Shown: piece by piece, positions 15,196 through 21,785 of the stretch
How the letters are laid out: every line of letters starts with the position of its first letter
How positions within the stretch are numbered: the first letter of the stretch is position 1
Assembly: GCA_027314685.1 (NCBI GenBank)
Contig: DAHVAI010000218.1
Location: forward strand, 1 to 24,996
Reading direction: 5' to 3'
DNA: 24,996 bases
From: Nitrososphaerota archaeon
Lineage (GTDB): Archaea; Thermoproteota; Nitrososphaeria; Nitrososphaerales; CADDZS01
Program-made: the position numbers and the translations under genes
The notes under the pieces: generated by a model
What the model was told of the DNA's origin: nothing
The model's input: only the letters and a program-made list of their open reading frames with translations
The model's database searches: none

Positions 15196-15567
15196 TCAAT
15201 GAAGCGGTTTGCCCGAAGGATCAAACGATTGGTAGTCGGCATTCGGAGCAAAAGCTTCTATCATCTTCATTTCTTCTTTGCTATCGTTTTTCATCCAGTG
15301 CCTTTCTCCGGGCTCTAGAAGTATCATCGTCTCTGGGCCGACGCGGTGCTGCTTTCCATTGATGAACACGTCGCACTGCCCCTGGATGATGTAGATGAAA
15401 CTCTCGCTATTGTGATAGTGTTCTTTGTTTTGGGCTCCAGGCGCGTAACTGACCACGTCTGCGGCAATGTGCTTTGCGTTGGTCCTCTCCCTGTTTGAAA
15501 GAAAAACGCGCTTTCTACCGGGGTAGTTCGAGACTGGCTCTTTCTCCTTCACGACTATCGTTGCCAT
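15196..15567 (-). CDS. Single-domain cupin protein
   Basis: This 123-residue small beta-barrel protein has both cupin motifs. Motif 1 runs from PGAQNKEHYHNSE to IQG (metal ligands H50, H52 and E55, residues 43-63). Motif 2 is PGERHWM with H90. The ligand set predicts one bound divalent metal (Fe, Mn, Ni or Zn). Single-domain cupins include dioxygenases, isomerases and sensors; nothing in the sequence chooses among them. The ATG at 15567 is used because the conserved fold begins directly after it; the frame is open 18 codons further. It is convergent with the helicase gene and probably not part of that operon. Confidence 0.85.
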   Translation of the reverse strand: MATIVVKEKEPVSNYPGRKRVFLSNRERTNAKHIAADVVSYAPGAQNKEHYHNSESFIYIIQGQCDVFINGKQHRVGPETMILLEPGERHWMKNDSKEEMKMIEAFAPNADYQSFDPSGKPLH

Positions 15568-15678
15568 GATCTTTGATTCCAACTCGCTTTTGAAATTGGC
15601 AAGGATATTTGCTTTTTGCAAATCTCAATGCGCAATAATTTAGGAGTATCACATTCAGAATATACCAAGTCAGTTCTA

Positions 15679-15774
15679 ATGCGCATGAGACGCGAGCGGA
15701 AACGTGTACGTTCCGACTATGGTATTTTTCCAGAAGAGGAGCAAATTCCAGTTAGATCAAGGAATGCATACTAG
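15679..15774 (+). CDS. Possible 31-residue Arg-rich small protein
   Basis: A short frame begins ATG CGC ATG AGA and encodes a strongly basic start (MRMRRERKRVR) and an acidic middle (PEEEQIPV), ending NAY. It lies in the 230-base gap between the cupin and the next gene. A TATA-like AATATACC is about 20 bases upstream, a little close. The composition is protein-like, but the length is too short for statistical support. Confidence 0.25.
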   Translation: MRMRRERKRVRSDYGIFPEEEQIPVRSRNAY

Positions 15775-15796
15775 TTAGAGAGGATGGAGAAGCCCA

Positions 15797-16162
15797 TCAG
15801 CGAGTTCGATTCCGTAGTCTTTCAAGTTCGGCGAAGAATGGCTCTTTTGAGATCGCATCATATATCGTTTCCAGTGCGCTCAATTCATCGTTCACACACT
15901 CTTCAATGTCTTTGTAGCGCCGTAATTTGTAAAGATGAGAAATTTCCGAATTCTTGAATGCGCTCGGTTTGAGACCGAATCTTTGTCTCCACTCTTCTGA
16001 GAGGTGAGTTTGTCTCCAGGAGCTGATCAACGTCGATAAAATCTGGGCCATGGAATAGAATGTTCCAAAGTTGCTTGTGCGATACTGGATCTTCATTGAG
16101 TTTGTTAAAGAGACATTGCGAAAAAAGAAATGGTCAGTCCAGTCTAAAATTGAATGTGACAA
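15797..16162 (-). CDS. Hypothetical protein, weakly supported
   Basis: This frame of 121 codons starts at TTG (16162); an internal ATG at 16051 would give 84 residues (MAQILSTLISSWRQTHLSEE and onward). The C-terminal part is helical and rich in charged residues (YKLRRYKDIEECVNDELSAL). There is no signal peptide, membrane helix or recognisable motif. The region immediately upstream on the same strand contains a protein-like stretch in another frame (WMNIPHHLLRGGDYFVTFNF), so this may be the tail of a larger decayed gene. I do not recognise it. Confidence 0.35.
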   Translation of the reverse strand: MSHSILDWTDHFFFRNVSLTNSMKIQYRTSNFGTFYSMAQILSTLISSWRQTHLSEEWRQRFGLKPSAFKNSEISHLYKLRRYKDIEECVNDELSALETIYDAISKEPFFAELERLRNRTR

Positions 16163-16488
16163 AGTAGTCGCCGCCTCTCAATAGATGGTGAGGAATGTTC
16201 ATCCAATCGTTGAGAAAAGCTACTATGAATTATTTCTCAGAGTCATAGTTCCAGATCTTGAAGATATGGTTTTGCATGTTTCGTCTGTACTGGATTGTGA
16301 TCAGCTTATCCTCCAACGGGTCCAATCCAGTTTTTCAACATCTTATCCGAAGGTTAGCAATCTCCAAACCACTATAACATTTGGTCAGTCCAAAACTACA
16401 TTCTCAAACAGCCGCCATCTGATCAGACTAGCTTTTCGGCGCTTAGGTCTTGAATTTCAATTGCCGCCTATTTCGTTCAGGTCGAGGT
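16163..16488. other. Stretch of about 325 bases without a convincing gene
   Basis: One plus-strand frame is open from 16185 to 16541 but runs into the 3' end of the opposite-strand repeat gene and shows no motif. On the minus strand several short protein-like stretches are broken by stops in all frames. The simplest reading is decayed coding DNA at the border of the accessory region. No tRNA or terminal repeats were seen. Confidence 0.4.
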
Positions 16489-16959
16489 TTAGGTGGCATC
16501 CTCCGAAGCAGCGCTACCTGCGCTCGTCGCAATCTCTTTGACAATCGCGGATGTCTTAGATTGTTCCGTGGCTAGCCTTGTCTTTACCTGGTTTTGCAGC
16601 CACAGTTCGATGCTACCAATCGGGGCCTGTAGATGCTCTTGTTGCTCATGCTCTACGAATTGTTGGTTCCTGAGCCATTCTTCTGTGCTTCCCAGCGGGG
16701 CCGGAAGGTGCTCCTTTGGTTCTTGCTCGACGACAGGCTGCTTTCGTAGCCATTCTGCCATCGAGTCGCTCGGCATCTGCTTTGCCTTTTCCAGTTTGCC
16801 CTCCTTGCTTCCATGTTTCTTCTTTGCTTCGTTCTCAATCCACGCTTCAAAGGTATCTCTCACTGTGCTTCTCTTAGGCGCCTTGCGAATGCTTTTCTTT
16901 TTCTTGGCTGCCTTGGGCTTCGAGTGTATCCTTTGGGCCTTTTTCTGGGCTTTCGCCAT
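16489..16959 (-). CDS. Lys/Arg-rich protein with three 25-residue Trp repeats
   Basis: This 156-residue protein has an N-terminal tail (1-33) that is about half Lys and Arg, resembling a histone-like nucleic-acid-binding tail. After it come DTFEAWIENEAKKK and three tandem units of exactly 25 residues (about 63-87, 88-112, 113-137). The unit reads roughly P-x-GS-x-x-EWLRNQ-x-x-VEQEQ-EHLPA; the tryptophans fall at 70, 95 and 120, and a related one is at W40. The 75-base period is visible in the DNA. The C-terminus is Ala/Ser/Glu-rich. There is no signal peptide or membrane helix. A nucleic-acid-binding or nucleoid-associated role is an inference from the basic tail; the repeat family is not one I recognise. 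Confidence 0.65.
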   Translation of the reverse strand: MAKAQKKAQRIHSKPKAAKKKKSIRKAPKRSTVRDTFEAWIENEAKKKHGSKEGKLEKAKQMPSDSMAEWLRKQPVVEQEPKEHLPAPLGSTEEWLRNQQFVEHEQQEHLQAPIGSIELWLQNQVKTRLATEQSKTSAIVKEIATSAGSAASEDAT

Positions 16960-17014
16960 AGTTATGGGTCAAGATGCGTTGCACAAATACCTTATGTTTA
17001 CTACAGTAGAGAGT

Positions 17015-17029
17015 GGTTTAATAAAAACC
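17015..17029 (+). promoter_or_regulatory. TATA-like palindrome upstream of the VapBC relic
   Basis: GGTTTAATAAAAACC has matching GGTTT and AAACC arms around an A/T-rich core. It lies 45 bases before the likely antitoxin start and could have been an autoregulated promoter. Weak evidence. Confidence 0.25.
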
Positions 17030-17073
17030 TGAGGAAACGCCCGAAAAGAGGAAAAGAAAGAAGAAGACAAGTA

Positions 17074-17163
17074 GTGAAGGACATCAAATCGATAAGAGAA
17101 AAAGATAGATCTGGCTGGAGTGGTAGCGAGGAAGTAAGAAAGTGGCGAGACGCTCGAAAGTAG
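17074..17163 (+). CDS. VapB-like antitoxin remnant
   Basis: A short frame from GTG at 17074 encodes 29 residues ending in a motif (IREKDRSGWSGSEEVRKWRD) that resembles the C-terminal tails of archaeal VapB-type antitoxins, the part that binds the PIN toxin. The stop overlaps the start of the PIN gene by 22 bases, the usual VapBC arrangement. The frame is open further upstream through a very basic stretch (RKRPKRGKERRRQ) with only a CTG as a candidate start, so the N-terminal DNA-binding part appears lost or degenerate. Confidence 0.4.
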   Translation: MKDIKSIREKDRSGWSGSEEVRKWRDARK

Positions 17164-17568
17164 TTCTAGACTCTTCCATCATAGTCAAGTGGTTCACAAA
17201 GGAAGAAGGCTCGCTTCTGGCGCTAGAACTATTGGATTCCTTCATAAATGGTTATCTTACCATTTTAGAATCTGAACTGATTTTTTACGAAGTAGCAAAC
17301 GCATTAAGATGCAATCCAGATTTTTCGAGCGAAGATTTGAACCGTTTGCATTTCTCACCTATTCGAACTGGAATTCCAAATCAGGAAATTCGATGACGTA
17401 CTACTACGCGAAACCGCGAGGATTGCCTTTGGCGGAGGGGTTACATTCTATGATGCAATTCCCGTTGGCATCGCAAAGATCGAAAAGGTAAATTGTATTA
17501 CTGCGGACAAAAAGACCCAGTTTACGCCACTGTCTCAGAAGGGCTATCCAATAAGATTGCTCAACTGA
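17142..17568 (+). pseudogene. VapC-like PIN-domain toxin with one frameshift
   Basis: The GTG start at 17142 opens a PIN domain: VVLDSSIIVKWFTKEEGS with the first catalytic aspartate D10, and LIFYEVANALR with the conserved glutamate at about 50. The frame then ends at 17396. One frame over, beginning at about 17346, the missing half continues (LLRETARIAFGGG, VTFYDAIPVGIAK, CITADKK) and supplies the remaining PIN acidic residues, ending with TGA at 17566-17568. A single-base frameshift around 17340-17352 restores a protein of about 141 residues, the normal VapC length. PIN toxins cleave tRNA, rRNA or mRNA; this copy is presumably inactive unless the indel is a sequence error. Confidence 0.7.
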
Positions 17569-17699
17569 GAATAACATCCATTTCGCTTCTGTAAATCGTG
17601 TGACTTTTACTCGAGGACTCTAGTCCCTCCAGAAGTTCCACGTTACCAGGTGTACCTGCAGAGAATACTACGAGCGTAAAGAAGTACGGCGCAACGTAA

Positions 17700-18188
17700 T
17701 ATGTCGATCTGGCGCTGAATTACTCTGGATTTGCAAAAATTATCAGGAAACTAAAGCAAAGCGCCGGCGTAGAGAAGAGGATTTTCAGTTACCTATACCG
17801 GCACACTAGAAAAATCGATCTCGCAAGTATCGATCTAAACGAATCGAAGCTGAAGGAGTTCGCTGGTTAGGCACCAGACTCCAAGATGCCTGTAATCTAC
17901 GTGCATATAGCTAGGAAGGATGATCAAACCATGTTAAAGCTGTATTGATACTAGAAAGGAGAAGATAACCGAAAGCTGCTGAGAATTCCAGAGAAAAAGT
18001 CCGCGCTGCAGCACAACATGCAGCACCGACCAAGAACTCTGTCACAAGTGCGGAATAGCTCATAGGCGGCCATCCAGAAGGATAATGGCCTCAAGACCGT
18101 AACCGCCAAACTAGGTCAGGTATCAAAAGACAGCGAGGCAAAGTTCGCTACGATACAGAAGGAGATAAAGAGATGGAGGGATATCTAG
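17700..18188 (+). pseudogene. Decayed tyrosine recombinase/integrase with C-terminal zinc ribbon
   Basis: In the frame containing 17727 the sequence reads SGFAKIIRKLKQSAGVEKR, then IFSYLYRHTRKIDLASIDLN and ESKLKEFAG. A TAG stands where the family has Trp, and then APDSKMPVIYVHIARKDDQT follows. This is the catalytic end of an archaeal phage-type integrase, with the HxxR box (RHTR) and the tyrosine nucleophile in VIYVH. After LKLY the frame stops at TGA. A shifted frame then encodes a zinc ribbon (PRCSTTCSTDQELCHKCG at about 18001-18054). The original frame resumes with a helical tail (GLKTVTAKLGQVSKDSEAKF, then IQKEIKRWRDI) and ends at TAG 18186-18188. At least two nonsense mutations and two frameshifts are present, and the N-terminal half is missing or unrecognisable. 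Confidence 0.7.
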
Positions 18189-18472
18189 AAATTGCGACCA
18201 GGCACCAGAACCAGGAAAAGGAAGAAAGTGAGCACAAGGAGTATCGAGTTGCTTTGCAAGAAGATGTCAAGGTCTCAATGGAGGAGATGATTGCCAGGTA
18301 TCTTCTTCAATTAAGGCTCAGACCCAACGTCGTTGATTGTATCAATAAGAAACGATACCAACTAGAATCTGCACAGCCCCGTTTATCCGTTCGCCGAACT
18401 ATTATCACTAGGAAGTTATAACGCAATTATACCACTAGAGTTATAACTCCTTCAATGTGAGGGTAGCTAGGC
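18189..18472. other. Interval between integrase relic and methyltransferase
   Basis: This 284-base interval holds one 82-codon open frame (18173-18421, product rich in Glu, Arg and Gln, no motif) that overlaps the integrase tail in another frame and is probably not a gene. Near its right end AGTTATAAC occurs twice 26 bases apart (18414 and 18440), the second copy in promoter position for the methyltransferase. Confidence 0.4.
18439..18449 (+). promoter_or_regulatory. TATA-like box for the methyltransferase gene
   Basis: AGTTATAACT is centred about 28-30 bases before the TTG at 18473, which supports that TTG as a leaderless start. A second copy of AGTTATAAC lies 26 bases upstream, and the two could form a repeated regulatory site. 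Confidence 0.4.
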
Positions 18473-19510
18473 TTGCCTACTGTAACTCGAAAAGTGAAGG
18501 GCGGAGAATATCTTTACTTTCGTGAATGGGACTCTCAAGCTCAAAAATACAGTGATGCGTACTTGGGGAGGAAGGGTTCTGCTGAGGCAGAAGAAAAGAG
18601 AAGAGAGCTTGAACGTGTGTATATACAAAAACAGATCAAGACTCTTCGGACAAAATTAACCAAGCTGAATGGCTTCCATACGGCCTCGCCTACGAAAATT
18701 GACTACTCAAAACTTCCACTGGATCGAATCATAAATGATGATTCGCTTGTAGCCCTGCGACAAATCCCAGAGAATTCAGTTCATATGGAGATCACTTCGC
18801 CGCCCTACAATCTTGGCCTCCCGTATGACGTTTATGTTGACGACAAGGATTATGATGCTTACAGGGATTCACTAAAGAAAATCTGGCAAGAATCTTTTCG
18901 AGTGTTAGTAGATGGCGGCAGATTCGCGCTCAACATTGCCCCGACGGGAATCTCTGATTTCAAAGAAATTCATCACGACCTAGTTTCTGATGTCAAGAGT
19001 GTCGGCTTTACTCTCAGGACAGAGATATTGTGGTACAAACAAAATATGGGAAGACATACGGCATGGGGAAGCTGGGCTAGCCCTTCAAACCCGCATATTG
19101 TTCCTTCGTGGGAATATGTCTATGTCTTTTACAAGAATAAGCCGAAACTCGAAGGAGCCAAAGAAGACATCGACATAACCTCAGAGGAATTTCAGAAATT
19201 CTCAGACGGCTTCTGGGATATTAGACCAGAGACAAAGAGAAACGGTCATCCGGCACCATTTCCAGAGGAACTAATTTACAGATTAATCAAATACTACACT
19301 TTCAAAGGTAATATTTGTCTTGATATGTTCGGTGGCACTGGGACGGTTGCGCTAGTTGCTCTGAAGACTGGTCGGAGATACATCTCGATTGATGTCTCAA
19401 AGCAATACTGCGATATTGCTGAGAAACGAATAAGCGAGTTCAAGTCTCAAGAGAAGAGAGAAGGTCTTGGAATTCGAAGGTTTCCACCGGATGATAGAGA
19501 CAAACGTTAA
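18473..19510 (+). CDS. Beta-class DNA methyltransferase (N4-cytosine or N6-adenine)
   Basis: This 345-residue AdoMet-dependent site-specific DNA methyltransferase has motif IV TSPPYN at residues 108-113 and the AdoMet motif I DMFGGTGT at 284-291, so IV precedes I, the beta-class order. The long segment between (about 140-250) would hold the target recognition domain. SPPY is found in N4-cytosine enzymes and in some N6-adenine enzymes, so the base cannot be settled. The first 65 residues (VKGGEYLYFREWD, YLGRKGSAEAEEKRRELERV) form an extra charged domain that resembles short substrate- or DNA-binding segments seen in mobile-element proteins. No endonuclease gene is adjacent, so it is an orphan methylase or the survivor of a restriction-modification or phage module. 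The start is TTG. Confidence 0.85.
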   Translation: MPTVTRKVKGGEYLYFREWDSQAQKYSDAYLGRKGSAEAEEKRRELERVYIQKQIKTLRTKLTKLNGFHTASPTKIDYSKLPLDRIINDDSLVALRQIPENSVHMEITSPPYNLGLPYDVYVDDKDYDAYRDSLKKIWQESFRVLVDGGRFALNIAPTGISDFKEIHHDLVSDVKSVGFTLRTEILWYKQNMGRHTAWGSWASPSNPHIVPSWEYVYVFYKNKPKLEGAKEDIDITSEEFQKFSDGFWDIRPETKRNGHPAPFPEELIYRLIKYYTFKGNICLDMFGGTGTVALVALKTGRRYISIDVSKQYCDIAEKRISEFKSQEKREGLGIRRFPPDDRDKR

Positions 19511-19558
19511 ACCTTCGGGTATGGGTTTCTCCGTTGCAAGTATCAGAGAGGACCGAGA

Positions 19559-19870
19559 TTGTTCTCGCAAAGTCCGATTCAAAGTGTGTCCCTGGTCATC
19601 GACTCAACTGCTCTAACAAAACACGTTGCAAAAGAACCTAACTGGCCGCGATTGAGAAGTACCACCATCACCATCAGCGCTGATTCTCTAGTGCTTACGC
19701 TTGAAGAAACAAGCAAAACGCCATGTGGAAAAAGATTGAGAGAAAGATATAGGACTCGAATCTGCAAAAAAGATAATCAAGATGTTATCGGACACTGTTT
19801 TGGAGCTTGGATCAACGCGGATACATGGACAGAGGATTTGAAATCGCAACGCGCTACCAATTGAAGTCTG
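19559..19870 (+). pseudogene. Second PIN-domain (VapC-like) relic with multiple frameshifts
   Basis: The TTG at 19559 opens a frame with a clear PIN start (SLVIDSTALTKHVAKEPNW, catalytic D at about residue 15) and SADSLVLTLEE at about 40-50. From 19711 a second frame carries the expected continuation (KQNAMWKKIERKI), which then stops at TAG. From 19749 a third frame continues (IGLESAKKIIKMLSDTVLEL). All three pieces fit one archaeal PIN toxin in order. The C-terminal YDxLYxxLA segment is missing, so the gene is also truncated. At least two frameshifts make this a true pseudogene. No antitoxin frame was found upstream. Confidence 0.6.
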
Positions 19871-19968
19871 AAATACAGCCTAATTCACTCTTCAGACCTC
19901 AGTTTACACCCACAGTTAGCTAAATTTCGACTCGTTTCTTTGTGAAGATGGCATTTGGTAAATCTGGC

Positions 19969-20826
19969 CTAGTTGAACTCTTTTCTCTCGAAAAGAATCA
20001 AGCCCAGAACTGCGGTCACTGCAAAGTAAACGAGCATGATTGCGAGACCTTCGGGAACTGTTGGATTGAAGAACGTGAATATCGGACCCCTTCCTCCAGG
20101 TCCTTCATGCGCTTTTGTGATATGCGTGGGATATGGGACCGTCATTACATTGCTGATTATTCCCTCGCCATACGACAGTGAGAACCAAGGTTCAATGTGA
20201 ACAAGATTCGTCAACAGGTCGTCTATCAAAGTGAACCCAAACAGAAGGAGGACTACTGTAACCAGAATGGACATGGAGCTCGCCTTGAATACGGAGCTGA
20301 AAAAGAAGGTGAACCCAAGTGCCGAAATGAGATATATTATTGTAAACGCCAAGGCCTCTGCAAATCTGTTTGGAATCACGGCGCCAAAGTAGCCGATGCC
20401 GTTAGCCACTGTTATGACAGTGAAAATGCCCATGATAATCAGTGAGGCAACGAAGGCAGCAATCCACTTTCCGATGTAAATCGAGGATCTTCTCACTGGT
20501 TTTCCTATCAAAAAGTATCCTGTCTTGTTTTGAAATTCACCAGAGATCGCATCTCCACCGAAAAAGACCGCGCAGAATATCACTAGTATGTTTGCAGAAA
20601 ATCCCCACCACGTTGAGTAGAAGCCGAGTGCTGTTGAGGAGACGCTCGAAATTCCGGAGTGCCACACTACGAAAGTCAATAATGCAGAGATGACGAGCAT
20701 TATGATGAGTAACACTAGAAATCTTCTGGACCGGAAATAATTCAACAGCTCGTATCTTGTTGAAATCCCTACTTGCTGAAGACTAGAGGGTAGTTTGTTT
20801 CCTTCAAGGGAATTACTATCGCTCAT
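19969..20826 (-). CDS. ABC-2 type transporter permease
   Basis: This 285-residue integral membrane protein has a cytoplasmic N-terminal stretch (to about residue 33), a first membrane helix (FLVLLIIMLVISALLTFVVW), the conserved ABC-2 element DAISGEFQNKTGYFLIGKPV at about 92-111, and five further hydrophobic helices ending before ERKEFN. It pairs with the ATPase whose stop lies one base upstream of its ATG. The element GE(F/R)xxxTxxxLL(x)KPV marks the family of ABC-2 permeases of the multidrug/NatB type. This is the last gene of the minus-strand efflux operon; no terminator was found downstream. Confidence 0.85.
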   Translation of the reverse strand: MSDSNSLEGNKLPSSLQQVGISTRYELLNYFRSRRFLVLLIIMLVISALLTFVVWHSGISSVSSTALGFYSTWWGFSANILVIFCAVFFGGDAISGEFQNKTGYFLIGKPVRRSSIYIGKWIAAFVASLIIMGIFTVITVANGIGYFGAVIPNRFAEALAFTIIYLISALGFTFFFSSVFKASSMSILVTVVLLLFGFTLIDDLLTNLVHIEPWFSLSYGEGIISNVMTVPYPTHITKAHEGPGGRGPIFTFFNPTVPEGLAIMLVYFAVTAVLGLILFERKEFN

Positions 20827-20827
20827 A

Positions 20828-21775
20828 TCAAAGAGTCTCCTTTATCAAATTGAGATACGTATCTTCGAGAGCTGAAGCACCTGCACGGAAGCTTAATGCA
20901 CCAACCTTCATCGAACCAATTTCTGAAAGAAGGCGCTCTTGAGTCAATGCCCCTCCACTGAATTTAACCCTCAGATTTCTCGAGTCGAGTTTGTCAACAG
21001 ATATGACTCCTGAAAGTGAAGAAATGTTCCTTGTTAGATTCTCCTCCACTGCTCGCGAAAAGCCGACCTCCACAGTTGAATTACCATCGCCGCTGAATTT
21101 TGCCGTTACATTCTCAAGCGTGTCGTAAACCAGAAGTTTTCCATGGTCTATCATTGCGACTTCGTCGCAGACATCAGAAACTTCCGGCAGCAAGTGTGAA
21201 CTCATGAATATCAATCTGCTCTTTCGCTTTAGCGATTTTACAATTTCTCTAACTTCCGACATCCCTCTCGGATCGAGTCCAGTAGTTGGTTCATCGAGAA
21301 TTATGATATCAGGTTCAGAAAGAAGTGCTGCAGCGATGTTGATCCTTTGTTTCATGCCTTTTGAGAATTTTCCGACTTTCTTGTCTTTCCACTCCTCCAT
21401 TTTGACTTCTGCAATAGCCTCTTCAATGCGCTTTGCTTTGCCCGATTTTGGTACTCCTCGAAGATCAGCGACCATTGAAAGAGCTTCGTTTGGAGTGAAA
21501 GATGGATAAATCTCTGGGCTTTCTATCAGATCGCCAATGTGCGCAAGTGCAAGGCGTTTGTTCTTGTGAACTGGTATGCCATTAATCAAAGCTTCACCTT
21601 TGGTGGGTCGAATCATATCGGTGAATATTTTGAGCGTCGTAGTTTTGCCTGCCCCGTTTGGACCCAGAAATCCAACGCATTTTGTACCTTCGATTTTGAG
21701 GTTCAGATTATCAAGGGCGGTGAACTGGCCATATCTCTTGGTTAGGTTAACAGCCTCAAGACTAAGATTTGCCAT
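20828..21775 (-). CDS. ABC transporter ATP-binding protein (ABC-2 exporter)
   Basis: This ATPase has 315 residues from the ATG at 21775; a GTG three codons upstream (21784) begins one base after the MFS stop and may be the true, coupled start. Walker A GPNGAGKTT lies at about residues 38-46, the signature is FSKGMKQR at about 137-144 in place of LSGGQ (common in ABC-2 ATPases), Walker B is IIILDEP at about 157-163, and the H-loop is MSSHLLPE. The extra C-terminal domain of about 90 residues (from FSGDGNSTVEV) is typical of CcmA/DrrA-like ATPases. It drives the permease encoded directly downstream. Confidence 0.9.
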   Translation of the reverse strand: MANLSLEAVNLTKRYGQFTALDNLNLKIEGTKCVGFLGPNGAGKTTTLKIFTDMIRPTKGEALINGIPVHKNKRLALAHIGDLIESPEIYPSFTPNEALSMVADLRGVPKSGKAKRIEEAIAEVKMEEWKDKKVGKFSKGMKQRINIAAALLSEPDIIILDEPTTGLDPRGMSEVREIVKSLKRKSRLIFMSSHLLPEVSDVCDEVAMIDHGKLLVYDTLENVTAKFSGDGNSTVEVGFSRAVEENLTRNISSLSGVISVDKLDSRNLRVKFSGGALTQERLLSEIGSMKVGALSFRAGASALEDTYLNLIKETL

Positions 21776-21785
21776 TCGAGTCACT

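Noticed and set aside
16131..16394. TGGTCAGTCCA occurring twice (near 16131 and 16384)
   Set aside because: A repeated 11-mer is expected by chance many times in 25 kb and the flanks do not match; not an attachment repeat.
16185..16541. Plus-strand frame of 118 codons
   Set aside because: No motif or domain, and it overlaps the 3' end of the repeat-protein gene on the other strand; described instead as a stretch without a convincing gene.
17560..17720. Minus-strand protein-like stretch (YVAPYFFTLVVFSAGTPG and onward) of about 50 codons
   Set aside because: It has no start codon in a good position and no motif, and it lies between two plus-strand relics; the plus-strand complement is equally protein-like, so the strand cannot be decided.
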